NCBI GenBank assembly: GCA_959347315.1
Contig: OY365813.1
Span: 20,025,354-20,089,353 of the forward strand
From: Bimastos eiseni
Lineage: Eukaryota; Annelida; Clitellata; Crassiclitellata; Lumbricidae
Length of the DNA stretch: 64,000 bases
Direction of reading: 5' to 3'
The notes beneath the pieces are model-generated. The model was given only the letters and a program-made list of their open reading frames with translations. It ran no database searches and was not told the DNA's origin. A program made the position numbers and the translations under genes. How positions within the stretch are numbered: the stretch's first letter is position 1; each line of letters begins with the position of its first letter. Of this stretch, positions 33,101 to 42,775 are shown piece by piece.

Positions 33101-34310
33101 GAGTGTATGGTTGAACACTACCTGGCTTGTGATGTCGAACACTACAATGGCAACTTGAGCCCCACGGTAGTACATAGGGGCGAGACTGTGGTAGCGCTCC
33201 TGACCAGCGGTGTCCCAGATTTCAAATTTCACGGTCGTGTCATCGATACAAACGGTCTGTGTAAGGAAGGCGGCTAAAAACAACGTACACGAATAACAAT
33301 CAAATGAGTAATGGCAGGAAGTTGGTCAGATGACATTAAAATATTTTATTAATTATGCAATTTCTCACAAAAAAATTATTAACACTATTGCTAAATTTAA
33401 TCATAATACAGCTGAATGACAAAAAACTTTTATAAGCACACCAAACAGAGTTGATACCATGACTTATGTCAAACTCAACCACTCAACACAACTTGTGCTT
33501 GTGTAAATCAGTAATAGTCTGTAAACTGTAATTTTAACTACACCACTTGTGAAATATAGTAGTAATCTGTAAACTGTAATTGTAACTAGTAACTGCAACA
33601 GTCCCAGATCAAATACTGACGGTGTACCAAAACAGAATCGTAATCGCGTGAACATTCAGAAGACATAAAACATAATAATTACAGCAGCTGTTATATTGTA
33701 TGCCAAAAAAGTACTCTGATACTAAGTAAACGTATTAAGACAACCTTAGTAATACCACAAAAAGGTCAAAGAGATTGATCATCGGTGCAAATATTGCACA
33801 TGTCTGCAATCTGCATCCGAAAGGCATGAAGATAACTTCATCCTTGTTTTGCGCAATCATTGAGGATGCAACATTGTATATCTATAAATATGAATGCATT
33901 ATGCCCCCTAGAAATATTTGATTATATTACATAACTTTAGTACACACAACACAACACAGTATCAGTCAACTCAAAAATGTTGGTGCCTCTAACTCTAAAA
34001 GGAAAACTGCAGACATCTTGTAAAGATGAAGGATTCAAAACCGACACCACGATGTGAGAGTACACAGAATTCAGCCACCATGGCTTGTAATACTGATCCA
34101 TGTGTAATGTAATGAAACATAACAGTAAATTCAACAAATCAACCAACCTCCGATTGTGCTCTCCTGGTACTCGTGAAACTGTCCCTTGACGAATCGCAGT
34201 ACGAGGCTTGACTTTCCAACTGCCGACTCTCCGAGAAGAACTAGCTTAAACTGACAGATCCGTCCCTGCGGAACATTCGCCGGTCGCTGTGCTGCGGCTC
34301 GATTGGCCAT
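30073..34310 (-). CDS. RAB5: Rab5 small GTPase, complete gene, five coding exons
   Basis: Rab5 is the GTPase of early endosomes: membrane-bound in its GTP form, it recruits tethers such as EEA1 and rabaptin and PI3-kinase Vps34 to drive endosome fusion (known for the family). Joining 34310-34148, 33273-33122, 32076-31954, 31385-31292 and 30182-30073 gives 213 residues, the normal family length. Visible motifs are P-loop GESAVGKSS (27-35), switch I ESTIGAAF with Thr52, [12 protein letters not shown] (74-85) with Gln79, GNKAD (132-136), ETSAK (161-165), and a C-terminal GGCCK with the Cys-Cys prenylation site. Numbering coincides with human Rab5 (Ser34, Gln79, Asn133). All introns are GT-AG. 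The start is the ATG at 34310, as in other Rab5 proteins; an upstream in-frame TTG is not a start. Introns 2 and 4 carry many transposon remnants. Nothing suggests a pseudogene. Confidence 0.97.
30253..30425 (+). pseudogene. LINE reverse transcriptase 3' end in RAB5 intron 4
   Basis: The plus-strand frame ends [20 protein letters not shown] then KTFLFSV and a stop. This matches the usual end of CR1/L2-type ORF2 proteins (LPxxLRxxxSxxxFKRxLKTxLF). It is followed by the tail TGAGTGGCGCTATATAAG and a TTACATTACAT repeat end. It lies antisense inside RAB5 intron 4 and is 5'-truncated. Confidence 0.65.
30680..31135 (-). repeat. Three AATTTATATAGC tail units in RAB5 intron 4
   Basis: Units begin at about 30685 (AATTTATATAGCACCACTTG), 30803 (AATTTATATAGCGGCTCTTG) and 31074 (AATTTATATCACAATTTAGC). 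The first two continue into a TCAGAGGTG segment that can fold back on the CCTCTTG part. They probably derive from independent or tandem insertions of one short retroelement. Confidence 0.5.
31292..31385 (-). CDS. RAB5: RAB5 coding exon 4 (residues 147-177 plus one base)
   Basis: Starts after GTTGTAG, in phase 0, and encodes [20 protein letters not shown] and on to NDIFLAL. It includes the ETSAK motif. The donor is G|GTAATT. Confidence 0.95.
31954..32076 (-). CDS. RAB5: RAB5 coding exon 3 (residues 106-146)
   Basis: Starts after GCGTTAG, in phase 0. It encodes [20 protein letters not shown] and on to [15 protein letters not shown], including the guanine-specificity NKxD motif. The donor is a consensus GTAAGT. 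Confidence 0.96.
32380..32870 (+). mobile_element. Older hAT MITE in RAB5 intron 2, split by a nested insertion
   Basis: The left half (TAGTACAAGAAATAA near 32397) and the right half (AGTACATGAA, CCTGGGGTTCGAG, GACCCCCGCGGGGGTCACGAC, CACAGGCTGAG, about 32751-32862) line up with the intact MITE at 28427-28739. Both termini are eroded. The centre is interrupted by the element at 32484-32751. Confidence 0.7.
32484..32751 (+). mobile_element. hAT MITE nested in the older hAT MITE
   Basis: The termini are CAGGGGTGTAACAA and, reversed, TAGAGGTGTAACAA. An exact 8-bp duplication GTACATGA flanks it at 32476-32483 and 32752-32759, the hAT hallmark. The interior is 268 bp with C-rich runs and a CAGTTTTGACACTGGGGGGC inverted segment. 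There is no transposase. It must be younger than its host element. Confidence 0.88.
32934..33092 (-). mobile_element. GGCGGC-type MITE, copy 1, in RAB5 intron 2
   Basis: Read on the minus strand it starts CAGGGGCGGCAATCCC and ends GAGATCGTCGCCTCTA, an imperfect terminal inverted repeat. The flanks ATGGTGTG (32926-32933) and ACAGTGTG (33093-33100) match at six of eight bases. It is homologous throughout to 35941-36101 in the other orientation. Confidence 0.65.
33122..33273 (-). CDS. RAB5: RAB5 coding exon 2 (residues 55-105)
   Basis: Preceded by GTTTTTAG. Its first two bases complete Ala55, and the exon then reads [20 protein letters not shown] and on to VVFDITSQ. It carries the DTAGQ catalytic motif and the switch II region and ends at CAG before GTAGTG. 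A MITE ends only 29 nt past the donor (33092). Confidence 0.95.
34148..34310 (-). CDS. RAB5: RAB5 coding exon 1 (residues 1-54 plus one base)
   Basis: Encodes [10 protein letters not shown] through QESTIG. It contains the P-loop and the start of switch I. It ends in GGA-G before GTTGGT, a less usual donor (the common form is GTAAGT or GTGAGT). A possible acceptor CATTAG at 34335-34340 would give a 24-nt 5' UTR on this exon and an untranslated first exon further upstream. Confidence 0.95.
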
Positions 34311-34334
34311 GACATGAGTCAACCTCGATGCGTC

Positions 34335-35940
34335 CTAATGCCAGAGCTTAGTCCTAATTACAACATGAATCTTTATACAACGAATTTTCATAATCTGCAG
34401 AGTACAAATGAACCATAAACTGTAAGAGACCCGGTTTTCAGAAGATACAACAGCAGAAACAACACGACTAGACAGTGGTCACATGACCATTTGGTGTAAC
34501 GGCAAATTATTTGCCGAGCAAATATCGGTGTAACATGAATTCGTGTTTATTTTCACATCAAAACTATAATCTAATCTGATTCAACGGCAGATATCTGGAT
34601 GGCGGTTAACGCACTAACGATAAATCATTTATGACAGGGCCGTTTAACGATGTAGCTTATGGACACGTGTTAAATCGCGGGCACATTTCTACTTTGCTTC
34701 AAGAATTGAGTATTTTCGAAAATCTCTATAAATACAAAGAGAAGAATTACAGCTAAGATTGTCGTCACAGAAAAATAACTAACGATAAATACCGGGTTAA
34801 CTGAAAAATCGTCTTAATAATTCTAACGGTTTTTGTGCATACGATAACGTCTTATGGTGAGAAGTTGCCCTTGATGATAAGAGAAATTAGATTGATTTAA
34901 TTTAGTTTAATTTAATTACTCAATAAAGTGAAAAACACTGTCGAATAACTGGTGACTTTGCAGGAAGTAGGATGATATTACGTCTACACGCTGGTTCTCT
35001 TCATACGCAATTTGGTGAAGTAAGCAAGTCCGTCGTTCGTGCATTTAATCGGTCGATAATTGTGATTTCTTAAGATTGACAGTATTCAATGACAACAGAA
35101 TGTCACTTACAGCTTATAAGCCCTTCCCCAAACATATTAATCATGTCATGTCCAATTAGGTCAATGCAAATAAATTTGCGTCACACAGCGCATAGCCTCT
35201 GTCATGATTCAACGTGTTAAACAGTAGGCCTATTATTAACTGATGTAGGTTATTTATCATTTGATACTATCTCAAATGCAATACGTGTTGATCCATTACT
35301 CAGTTTAATATGATGATCAAAAACGCTGCATGACTAATCAATTGGTTGGTCACCATAAATCATGCCTTCTGTCACGTGTTATAGATAGCACAAGCTTCAA
35401 CATCGGTGATAGTTCTCGAGCTAAGCTGTTATGACGGGACTAAACGCGGGGAATATCCAGCATTCTCAAGCTTAACGATAAGTTCACTGAAGGATATATC
35501 TCAGCAGTCGGGGTGTGGTTCAGCAACCTACCTCTCCGTTTAACTCCACTAGATAAGTTACAGAAAAGATGTTGGGGTGGCCCGGGTGAGAAAAACAAAA
35601 ATCTCATGGGGCGCCAGCTGATTTGCAGTGCGCAATATGTGGCATGCATAATTATTTAACATTAGCCATGCGGTCATCTTGCGTTCGCGTTTTTTTGTAG
35701 CCTGCCAGCCCCCCCCCCCCCAGCTATTTATGCTTGGTTAGATTTCTCTACCAAAGTTATTCGCCATATGGTTAGAATTTTAGCTGCAATGGTTTTATAA
35801 CTAACTGTGCCGTCGTCTTTCAGTGTGGGACATGAATGTAAGTGTTCAATTTCAAGGAATGCGCCTCATCAGTTCAGTTAAAAATTACCCGGTCGAGGCC
35901 ATGATTTTATACCTTCGATGTAATTATGAAATTAGGCCAA
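34335..35940. other. Upstream of RAB5: no exon recognised
   Basis: The untranslated first exon and promoter of RAB5 are expected on this side, but I could not place them. The stretch is AT-rich with no repeats of note apart from a poly-C run at 35709-35722. Confidence 0.35.
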
Positions 35941-36101
35941 CAATGGGCGGCGATCCCGAGGGATCGAGGGGACAAGTCCCCCACCTTCTACGGAGAGGTG
36001 ATATGATATACGTGTGTCCCCACATTTTCTACCCCTCTCACACTGTTGAATGTCCCCCCTCCCCCCCCCCATCTGTCCAACGAGATCGCCGTCTCTGTGC
36101 A
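35941..36101 (+). mobile_element. GGCGGC-type MITE, copy 2
   Basis: CAATGGGCGGCGATCCC at the left and CGAGATCGCCGTCTCTG at the right pair as inverted ends. The inside (GGGACAAGTCCCCCACCTTC, GGAGAGGTGATA, CACATTTTCTACCCCTCTC) matches the 32934-33092 copy. No clear target duplication. Confidence 0.6.
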
Positions 36102-36404
36102 TTTTTTAATAATAATTATGGCCTCATGAAAACCGCGCGCCTAGCGAATGAAGAAGAAGAATGCTCGTTTATCGAAGCCATTTGACTTAAGTTGTCAGCC
36201 TAAGAGCTTTTTATTGAACTAAAAGAATATTGCATTGTAAGCGTGAGAATTCAAAAGCTCCCCAAAGACTAAGTAAGTCGTGGGAGGCAGCTGATTCGCA
36301 TGAAACGTTCAGTCAAACCGAATCGATAGGACACCAGCGTTACAGAGGTTTTATTGCATTGACTCCTTGCCTGTTTAGCTGTAAAAAATATGCGCATCAC
36401 CTTT

Positions 36405-36560
36405 GTCATGGATGCGTCGTTAAATAAACTTATCACACACACACACGCACACACACACACACACACACGCACGCACACACGCACACACACACTGTTAAAA
36501 ATTCGCATATCATCCATGGTATGGATGAGTCGTTAAATAAACTTATGTGACTGTTAAAAA
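36405..36560 (+). repeat. CA microsatellite flanked by a duplicated GTCGTTAAATAAACTTAT segment
   Basis: CA units at 36436-36492 are bracketed by two copies of GGATGxGTCGTTAAATAAACTTAT in short form (36411 and 36525). The segment resembles a tRNA-SINE tail. The duplication plus the CA tract suggests repeat slippage at a SINE 3' end. Confidence 0.75.
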
Positions 36561-37139
36561 TTAAACAATAAAAAGAATTGCGGGACACTAGTCTTGGGTA
36601 CGATCCTTATATTGTTTAAGGTCTTGCTTTCTGTGGACATAGGGCGAAGCTGGAAAGAAAAGTGCAAGAGAAAAATATTGCTGCACAAATCCTGCTATTG
36701 CTTAATGAGGTAGCCTCACTAAGGTAGGCCTAATAGTTGTGGCGGGTTACGAGCTTACTTATTACATGTTGTAATTTTCTTCGGAAATTCAGTGAATTTG
36801 AACATTCAACGTCAGATAAAGTATTGAATGGTTTACCATGAGGTAAGGTTAGTTAAGGTAACACGAGGAACAACACGTGTTGCTGAGTTCACGTGGTAAC
36901 ACGTGGTAAGACGAGGTAAGGAATAATTGGCACCCTGCAGCTGCTACAGAAGATGACGATTAACCCTTGCAGCGTCATTCACTCCGGTGTTAATTCTCGC
37001 GCTTTCCGAAATCGTGAGAAGAATCTTGTAGCAGGTGGTTGCGCAAGTCGCTCCTTAAGTCCGCAGACGAGAGAGTTGTAAGAGATCGAAGGGGTTGGGA
37101 CGCGTTGCTGGTCGACGGGTCGGCTTGTAGGGGCGGAAG

Positions 37140-37260
37140 TGGAAGAGCAGGAAGAGTAGGAGGAGGATAAGAAAGAGGAGAAGGAGGAAGAGGAGGAAGA
37201 GCTGATACAGAAGATGATGAGTAGAGGAGGAGGAGGAGGAGGAGGAGAAGGATGAGAAGA
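37140..37260 (+). repeat. Polypurine GGA/GAA tract
   Basis: Almost uninterrupted GGAGGA/GAAGAG sequence, with the best run at 37226-37258. Ser-rich frames on the minus strand are artefacts. Confidence 0.9.
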
Positions 37261-37364
37261 TGGGGTCTTTTACATTCAACTTTTGTCAACCTTTGAAATG
37301 TGCCGCCCTAGGCCGGGGCCTTGTTGGCCTACTGGTAAATACAGCGCTGCTGGAAGGTAGCGTT

Positions 37365-37445
37365 GGTGTGATTGTATTGGTGGTGGTGCTGGTGGTTGGT
37401 GGTAGGTGGCGTTGTTGGTGGTGGGTGGTTGTTGTGGTGGTGTCT
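37365..37445 (+). repeat. GGT-rich tract with many GG runs
   Basis: TGGTGG/GGTAGGTGG units with at least a dozen GG steps. It could form two-tier G-quadruplexes (inference). Confidence 0.8.
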
Positions 37446-37534
37446 CGTGTCAGAGACTGATCCGTCGAAAGACATATCTCGTCAGCCAGTGACGACCGAC
37501 GATTAGAATTTGACGCAAGGAAATAATTGCCTCG

Positions 37535-38150
37535 CGGAGGATGGGGAAACGAGATGGGGAAAAGGAGGGTTGGTGGGAGGGAAAGACCGATGAAGAGGAT
37601 GAGGAACGGGAAGGAGAAGGGATGGGTGGGAGGGTTGGGACAGATGAGGAGGACGAGGAAGGGAAGGGAGAAGAAAGGTGGTTGAGAGGGAAAGACGGAA
37701 GAGGAAGTTCGGATTGGGAGGGTGGAGAAGAGTTAGTGGATGGGGGAACATAAAAGGAGGATGGGGAGCGGAGGTGAGAAGAAGGAAGGGTAAGACATAT
37801 TAGGAGCATGAGTAACGGGGAGGAGAATGGTGGTTGGATGAAGGGTAGGAAGGAAGAGGAAGATGAAGTTAGGAAAGGAAGTAGAAGGGAGAAGGAGGGT
37901 GGATGGGAGGGTAGGACCGAATAGGACGATGGGGAAGAGGAGGAGGATGAAGAGGACGAAGATGAAGAATGGGGAGCGGAATGAATATGGTGTCCAGGGA
38001 GGTAACGACGAGCGGGGAGGGATGGACAACAAAGGGTACGAGGCTGGATACGAGGGGTACAGGAAGAGGATGAGCAGCAGGAGCAGGGAGGAGCAGGGAG
38101 GGAGGATTATAAGGAATGAGAGGAGGATGACGAGGAGGATGTGGCTCTGA
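37535..38150 (+). repeat. Long polypurine region, about 600 bp
   Basis: Over 600 bp the plus strand is overwhelmingly G and A (GGAGGA, GAAGAG, GGGAGGG) with scattered T and few C. Pro/Ser/Leu-rich minus-strand frames of 80-150 codons result from the strand asymmetry and are not called. Confidence 0.85.
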
Positions 38151-38194
38151 GAACCAGTTGACTGACGACATCGAAATCGCTTAATCCTCACTTC

Positions 38195-38640
38195 TTAGCT
38201 TATGATTTTCCGTCCAGCCGGCGGCCGCCATTCGCATATATATGAGGCGGAGGGCAGTCGTCTGCTAAGGCCGGCCTTAGTCGACGGAGTCTGGCCTCAT
38301 CCAGGTGAAGCCAAGGCAAGGCCCCGGCCTCGACGTGCCACGTACGCCGACCGCCGGACGGGGGCCCTGCCCCCATAAGCGGCCCTGCCAGATCCAATTA
38401 TCTAGCGGCCGAGCGTCATCAAGCACTGATTAATCCAGCATGATCTTGTGTCGTCCGTCGATCGTCAGATGGCGGGCTTAGGGTTCTGACGTCGTCGTTG
38501 GCTGGACTCTTTCTGTCGTTGTCGTTCGCTGCTGCTGCCGCCAGGCGGCGGCAGACGATGTCGGTCGCAACATGTTGCTGTCTCGTCTGCTTCAAGTTCT
38601 CTGACGGCTGCTTATCGTGACGTCTGCTTTCGTTACTACA
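38195..38640. other. CpG-rich island-like segment
   Basis: High G+C and CpG, with GCGGCCGC, AGATGGCGGG (YY1-like) and ATATATATGAGG (TATA-like) words and a perfect 8-bp-stem hairpin CTGCCGCC-AGGC-GGCGGCAG at 38535-38554. This may be the 5' region of a gene whose last exon is the 39087 candidate. That is speculative. Confidence 0.3.
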
Positions 38641-39060
38641 CGTATGTGTGTTTGTATGTCTATGCTCTGTTCCTATGTGTACTTGTACCTTTGCATGTAT
38701 GTCTGCTTTCTATATATGTGTGTTCACGTATATGTCTGCTCTGTTCGACTGTGTGTTCCGAACTGCCTATGTATGTCATTATGTCTTAGTCCTATGTGTG
38801 TTTGTATCGTTGGATGTCAGTGTTTTTTTTGTTCATATATGTTTCTTTGTATGTTTGTTCCAATGCGTGTACGTATGTATGCGTGTGTGCAAGTGAGTTT
38901 CGTTCCTATGTGTCTGTATGTTATGTTCCAATGCGTCTTTGTATGTTTTGTTCCTATGTGAGTATGTATATATGTTTGTATATCTGCATGTGTGTATGTC
39001 TTCATGTTTTGGTCATATGTATGCTTGCATGTATGTTTACATATCGTTATGTTCTAATCC
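38640..39060 (+). repeat. Degenerate TATGT/TGTTCCTATGTGTG repeat
   Basis: Irregular repetition of TTCCTATGTGTGT-, TGTATGT- and TTTGTATG-like units. Cys/Val/Tyr/Met-rich frames are repeat-driven. Confidence 0.75.
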
Positions 39061-39086
39061 TATGTCTGCTTGGTTCCACCCAAACA

Positions 39087-39263
39087 GTCTGCGGTGCGAC
39101 GACGTTTCTTTATCTCGTGTCGTGTGCGAGATTTCATGCGCGAGATTTCTTCGAGAACGAACCGTCATTTGCGTCGAAGGATGACATGAAGGAAATCCTA
39201 AAAGACACGACGCAGAGGAAACGAACACAGACGTGGGGTGTCCTCCCCCACTTCCCTCCATAG
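39087..39263 (+). CDS. Candidate terminal coding exon, unknown protein
   Basis: After the possible acceptor CACCCAAACAG, a frame entered with two carried bases runs 58 codons to TAG. The last 43 residues read RDFFENEPSFASKDDMKEIL then KDTTQRKRTQTWGVLPHFPP, a natural-looking charged composition with mostly G/C in third positions, unlike the repeat-derived frames on each side. No family is recognised, and no upstream exon or polyadenylation signal could be tied to it. Confidence 0.3.
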   Translation, partial: VCGATTFLYLVSCARFHARDFFENEPSFASKDDMKEILKDTTQRKRTQTWGVLPHFPP

Positions 39264-39299
39264 GTCTTCAGACCCTACTCTGGGTGACCTATCGATGAA

Positions 39300-39500
39300 T
39301 AGGATGATGATGATAATTAAGATGATGATGACATTTATCGCAATGTTGTTGTCGTTGTTTATGTTGTTGCTATTGTTATTGTTGATGATGATGATGATCA
39401 TGATGATGATGATGACGACGACGACGATGATGATAAAAACAATAACAATAAAATAATAATAAAAATAATAATAATGATGATGATGATGATGATAATTATA
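39300..39500 (+). repeat. GAT/AAT/GTT trinucleotide patchwork
   Basis: GATGAT runs at 39383-39435 and 39475-39493, with TTGTTG and AAT/AAC units between. Confidence 0.9.
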
Positions 39501-40600
39501 AATTTGCATAATTATTAAGGCCTATCGTTCGTAATAGTTGTGGTGATGATGATTTCGAGGTGGTAGTAGTAGCAGCAATGGTAATTGAAGTAGGACTATA
39601 GTGGTAGAAGTTGTATATCTAAAGAACAGAATTATGGTATCGTCTGACCCTAGACCAGCATAGGTGAGTTTTTTGTCCGTGTACAAATTGTCCTTATATA
39701 TTCGCAATATAATCTGCAATAATAATATTGACCGTATTTCAAATAATGCGCTCAAATGCAGAGTCCCAATTGATCAACAACGTCGTCTAACTCTGTGTGA
39801 CAGTCACTCCGACGCTGATCATAATTGATTTTTAATTAAGGCAATTAACATATTAGGACAAACAACCTTGCAACAGTTTTATTATATTTATACGGGGATA
39901 GAAGTTAAAATGTGAGCTTGGCCGGGCAGTGGTGAGATTCAAATAGCTGTGTGTGAATCGAATGAATGAATGAATTCGAATTTGACTGATTTTGAATATA
40001 TAAAACATATTTATTGTGAGATCAATATATGACTCGACTCTAAGTGATATAATTATTAAGGTTATGTTAAGTGATAAGCTGAACGCTTTGCAACAGACCT
40101 ACAGCCCACAGTTCGACTCCAAAACACCTTTCAATAAGTTGAATAGTTCTTTTGGTATTGATAACTTTGGCTTTCGGCGGCCATGTTGGACGCCATTTTG
40201 AAAATGACCCACTTCTGACGGTCAGATTAGAGTAGACTTTTACTAGGTTCATCAGCGTGAAAAAAATGATAAAAGATTCCGTTGAGAAGCCTTTCGTTCG
40301 ATTTTTAGGGCAACGCGTTATTGTTTCTCATAAATTAACGCGACGATATTTAAATCGTCGCTCGAAGCCCATAATATTTTCTTCCGCTGACCACTAACAC
40401 ATTTAAACATATGCCTACAGAAATGTAACACTTAGAATGCAAGACACTAATTTTCCCTTAAATATAGTTTAGACACGAAATGTACGAATACTAGAAAACC
40501 TGGTGATGATGAAACTAAAGAAACATGGAACAAAAACAAAAATCTATCTCGTCACGACGAATGATTTAATAAGAGAATTAGAACAGATGCCAAGGGGACA
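39501..40600. other. No gene recognised
   Basis: AT-rich with no repeat or exon identified. A short TTTATA-rich patch lies near 39995-40010. Confidence 0.4.
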
Positions 40601-40610
40601 CCTACCGCTG

Positions 40611-40888
40611 TATCTGTCCGTGCGCAGAGAGTTGTCCGACGCTCGGAGATAGGAACCGAGCCTTGGAGCTAATTTAATTAAATGCGCTCGGTGGATGTTA
40701 GGAAGTGGAGGAAGGTTTTCCAGCATCGATCGGCTCACCCGGATAAGGAGTGGCGAGACATTTTCCGCCTCAAACCTGATGGATTGGGAGTCTGCGGAAA
40801 CGTCTGAGCTGCTGTGTTTCAACAAACTGGTTGCATTAAAGTGGGGCACAACGAGAAGGGTGTGAAGATTTAGACAATGAAGTTTCAC
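40611..40888 (-). CDS. Candidate coding exon, unknown protein
   Basis: The minus frame stays open for over 90 codons with a balanced codon mix. The recognisable core reads SADSQSIRFEAENVSPLLIR, VSRSMLENLPPLPNIHRAHL and IKLAPRLGSYLRASDNSLRT. It ends at a plausible donor GTAGGT. If entered after CAGCTCAG (near 40799), the phase fits exon 43290-43436. No domain is recognised. The plus strand also has a 41-codon ATG frame, so coding status is uncertain. Confidence 0.25.
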
Positions 40889-40899
40889 ATAGGAAAATA

Positions 40900-40922
40900 A
40901 TCTCTCTCTCCCTGTCTGTCTA

Positions 40923-40963
<41 letters not shown>

Positions 40964-41350
40964 ATCTGTCTCTCTCTCTCTCTATCTGTCTCTCTCTCTC
41001 TTTATCTCTCTTACTCTCTCTCTCTCTCTCTCTGTCTTTATTTCAGTTTCAGTCTCTCTGTCTCCCTATCTCTCTGTTTCCATGTCTTTGTTTCTGTCTC
41101 TGTCTTTGAATCTGTATCTGTCACTGTCTTCGTCTCTCTGTCTTCGTCACTCACTGTCTGTTTGCCTGTCTCTCTCTTTTTCTCTGTATCTGCTAATTGT
41201 CTTCTGCCTGGATCTGTTTGTGTTTCTGTCCGTCTTCGTATCTCAGTATCTGTCAATTGCTCCTGTATCCATCTGTCTCTCTGTCCGTGTCAGTGTGTTT
41301 CTATGCCTTTGCCTGCGTCCGCCTGTGTCTGTATCCTTCATTGTCTCATT
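40900..41350 (+). repeat. CTGT/CT simple sequence
   Basis: CTGT units at 40912-40955, CT runs to about 41035, then degenerate CTGTCT to about 41345. Confidence 0.92.
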
Positions 41351-41394
41351 ATGTGTTTGCAATTATTAACTTCGATTAATTATTAACTTCTACA

Positions 41395-41960
41395 GGAAGA
41401 GGCATCCACAACCCGAGACATATATAGATTGGTTTAGGCTGTGTTAGGATAGGTCTAGGTCAGATTTAAGTAGGTTAGAATTGAATATTATCTAGCAGTT
41501 AGATAATATTCGATAAAGTTAGAATAGCTTATATTAGTTTAGATCAATGATTATATTATGCTAGATTAGAGCAGGCAAGATAAGGATTAGGATTAAATTG
41601 ATTAGATTTAATTAGATGAAGTTAGATAAGATTACATCAGGTTAGAGTAGGTTAGTTTAATAGATTAAGTTCGATTATATTAAGCTAGATTAAAGTAGGT
41701 TGGGTTATAGTTTAAACTAAATAAGGATAGATTAGATTATATGAAGTTTGATTAGGACATATTAAATATGATTTAGTTTAGTATAGTTCATGTTAACTTA
41801 AAGTAGGTTAGATTTGATACCATTAGAATATAGCAGGTCAGATTCGGCTATAGATCGAGTTAGATACTATGAAACCAGACAGAGTGGGTTAGACTATGTT
41901 AACTTAAAGTAGGTTAGAATAGATCATGTTAAATTATATCGGATGCCAACACACACTACT
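41395..41960 (+). repeat. Degenerate TTAGATTAGA low-complexity array
   Basis: Irregular TAGATTA/TAGGTTAGA units over about 550 bp. It includes a perfect hairpin at 41483-41511, with the 12-bp stem GAATATTATCTA and a 5-nt loop. Confidence 0.75.
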
Positions 41961-42089
41961 ACTTAACGTACACGTATGACTATACAAGATAGCAAATCGT
42001 TCGTGTCAACACCCTGATCAGACGCAATGAAAACGGAGCCTGCAATTCCCATCGGATCCCACGGCACACTCCCAGCATCTGTACAGTTT

Positions 42090-42575
42090 AACGTAGGATC
42101 GGTCTGACTCGGGCGTGCGCCCGCCTCCCGGGCATCGGCTCCGGTGTTCGGGGATGAAACGAGACCCTACCAGGCCCGTCCGCCCCTGATGAGTTCAGGG
42201 AGTGTGGCGCAATCGATCTCGGTAAATACCGGCGGAAAAAGATCATCGATTGTCCTATGAAGTCATCGGCCTGACTGGCACACTCACTCGGCAGCCAAAG
42301 CACGCCGCAGAAGGGTGCGTTTTGCGAGCACCGCCGTCTTTGGAGTCACGTCCGGTTCGAGAGGATATCCTCTTTCTGGAGCGCATTCATGGTTGCGTGA
42401 CGTGACGTCCAATGATGCGCCGACTGTCACGGGTTTCGTGATGACGGCTGAACTGTACTCGTCTGCGGGGGAGTGCGAGTGGAGGCTGTCTCCGGCTGTT
42501 GGATCTGATGCGTGGTTTTATGATTTCGGTGGCGTCTTTTTAGGAGTGGGGAAAACGTCAATGGATGGGTGATTC
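42090..42575. other. CpG-rich segment with open frames, exon status unresolved
   Basis: Markedly CpG-rich. A plus frame at 42315-42572 is entered at an ATG-less position but reads GFVMTAELYSSAGECEWRLS, and minus frames read SSPNTGADAREAGARPSQ. None shows paired splice sites or a known family. It may be an unmethylated exon/promoter region. Confidence 0.25.
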
Positions 42576-42659
42576 TTCTGAAATCGTATGTATACTCAAA
42601 AATTGTGATCTGTTGCGGAATGCTGAATGAGATTGGATAGGTCAGCAATGTCAGCATTC

Positions 42660-42775
42660 AAATAGAGACAGACAGACACAGAGAGAGAAAGAGAGAGACA
42701 GGCAGAGAGACAGACAGACAGAGACAGAGGTAGTGACAGGGACAGAGGCAGAGGCAGAGGCAGAGGCAGAGAAGA
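42660..42775 (+). repeat. GACAGA/GAGGCA simple sequence
   Basis: GACA and GAGA units, then five GAGGCA hexamers at 42738-42768. Confidence 0.93.

Noticed and set aside
34131..34322. N-terminal extension of RAB5 starting at TTG (M-T-H-V)
   Set aside because: Not an ATG. The ATG four codons later gives the family-standard start MANRxxxxR and numbering equal to human Rab5.
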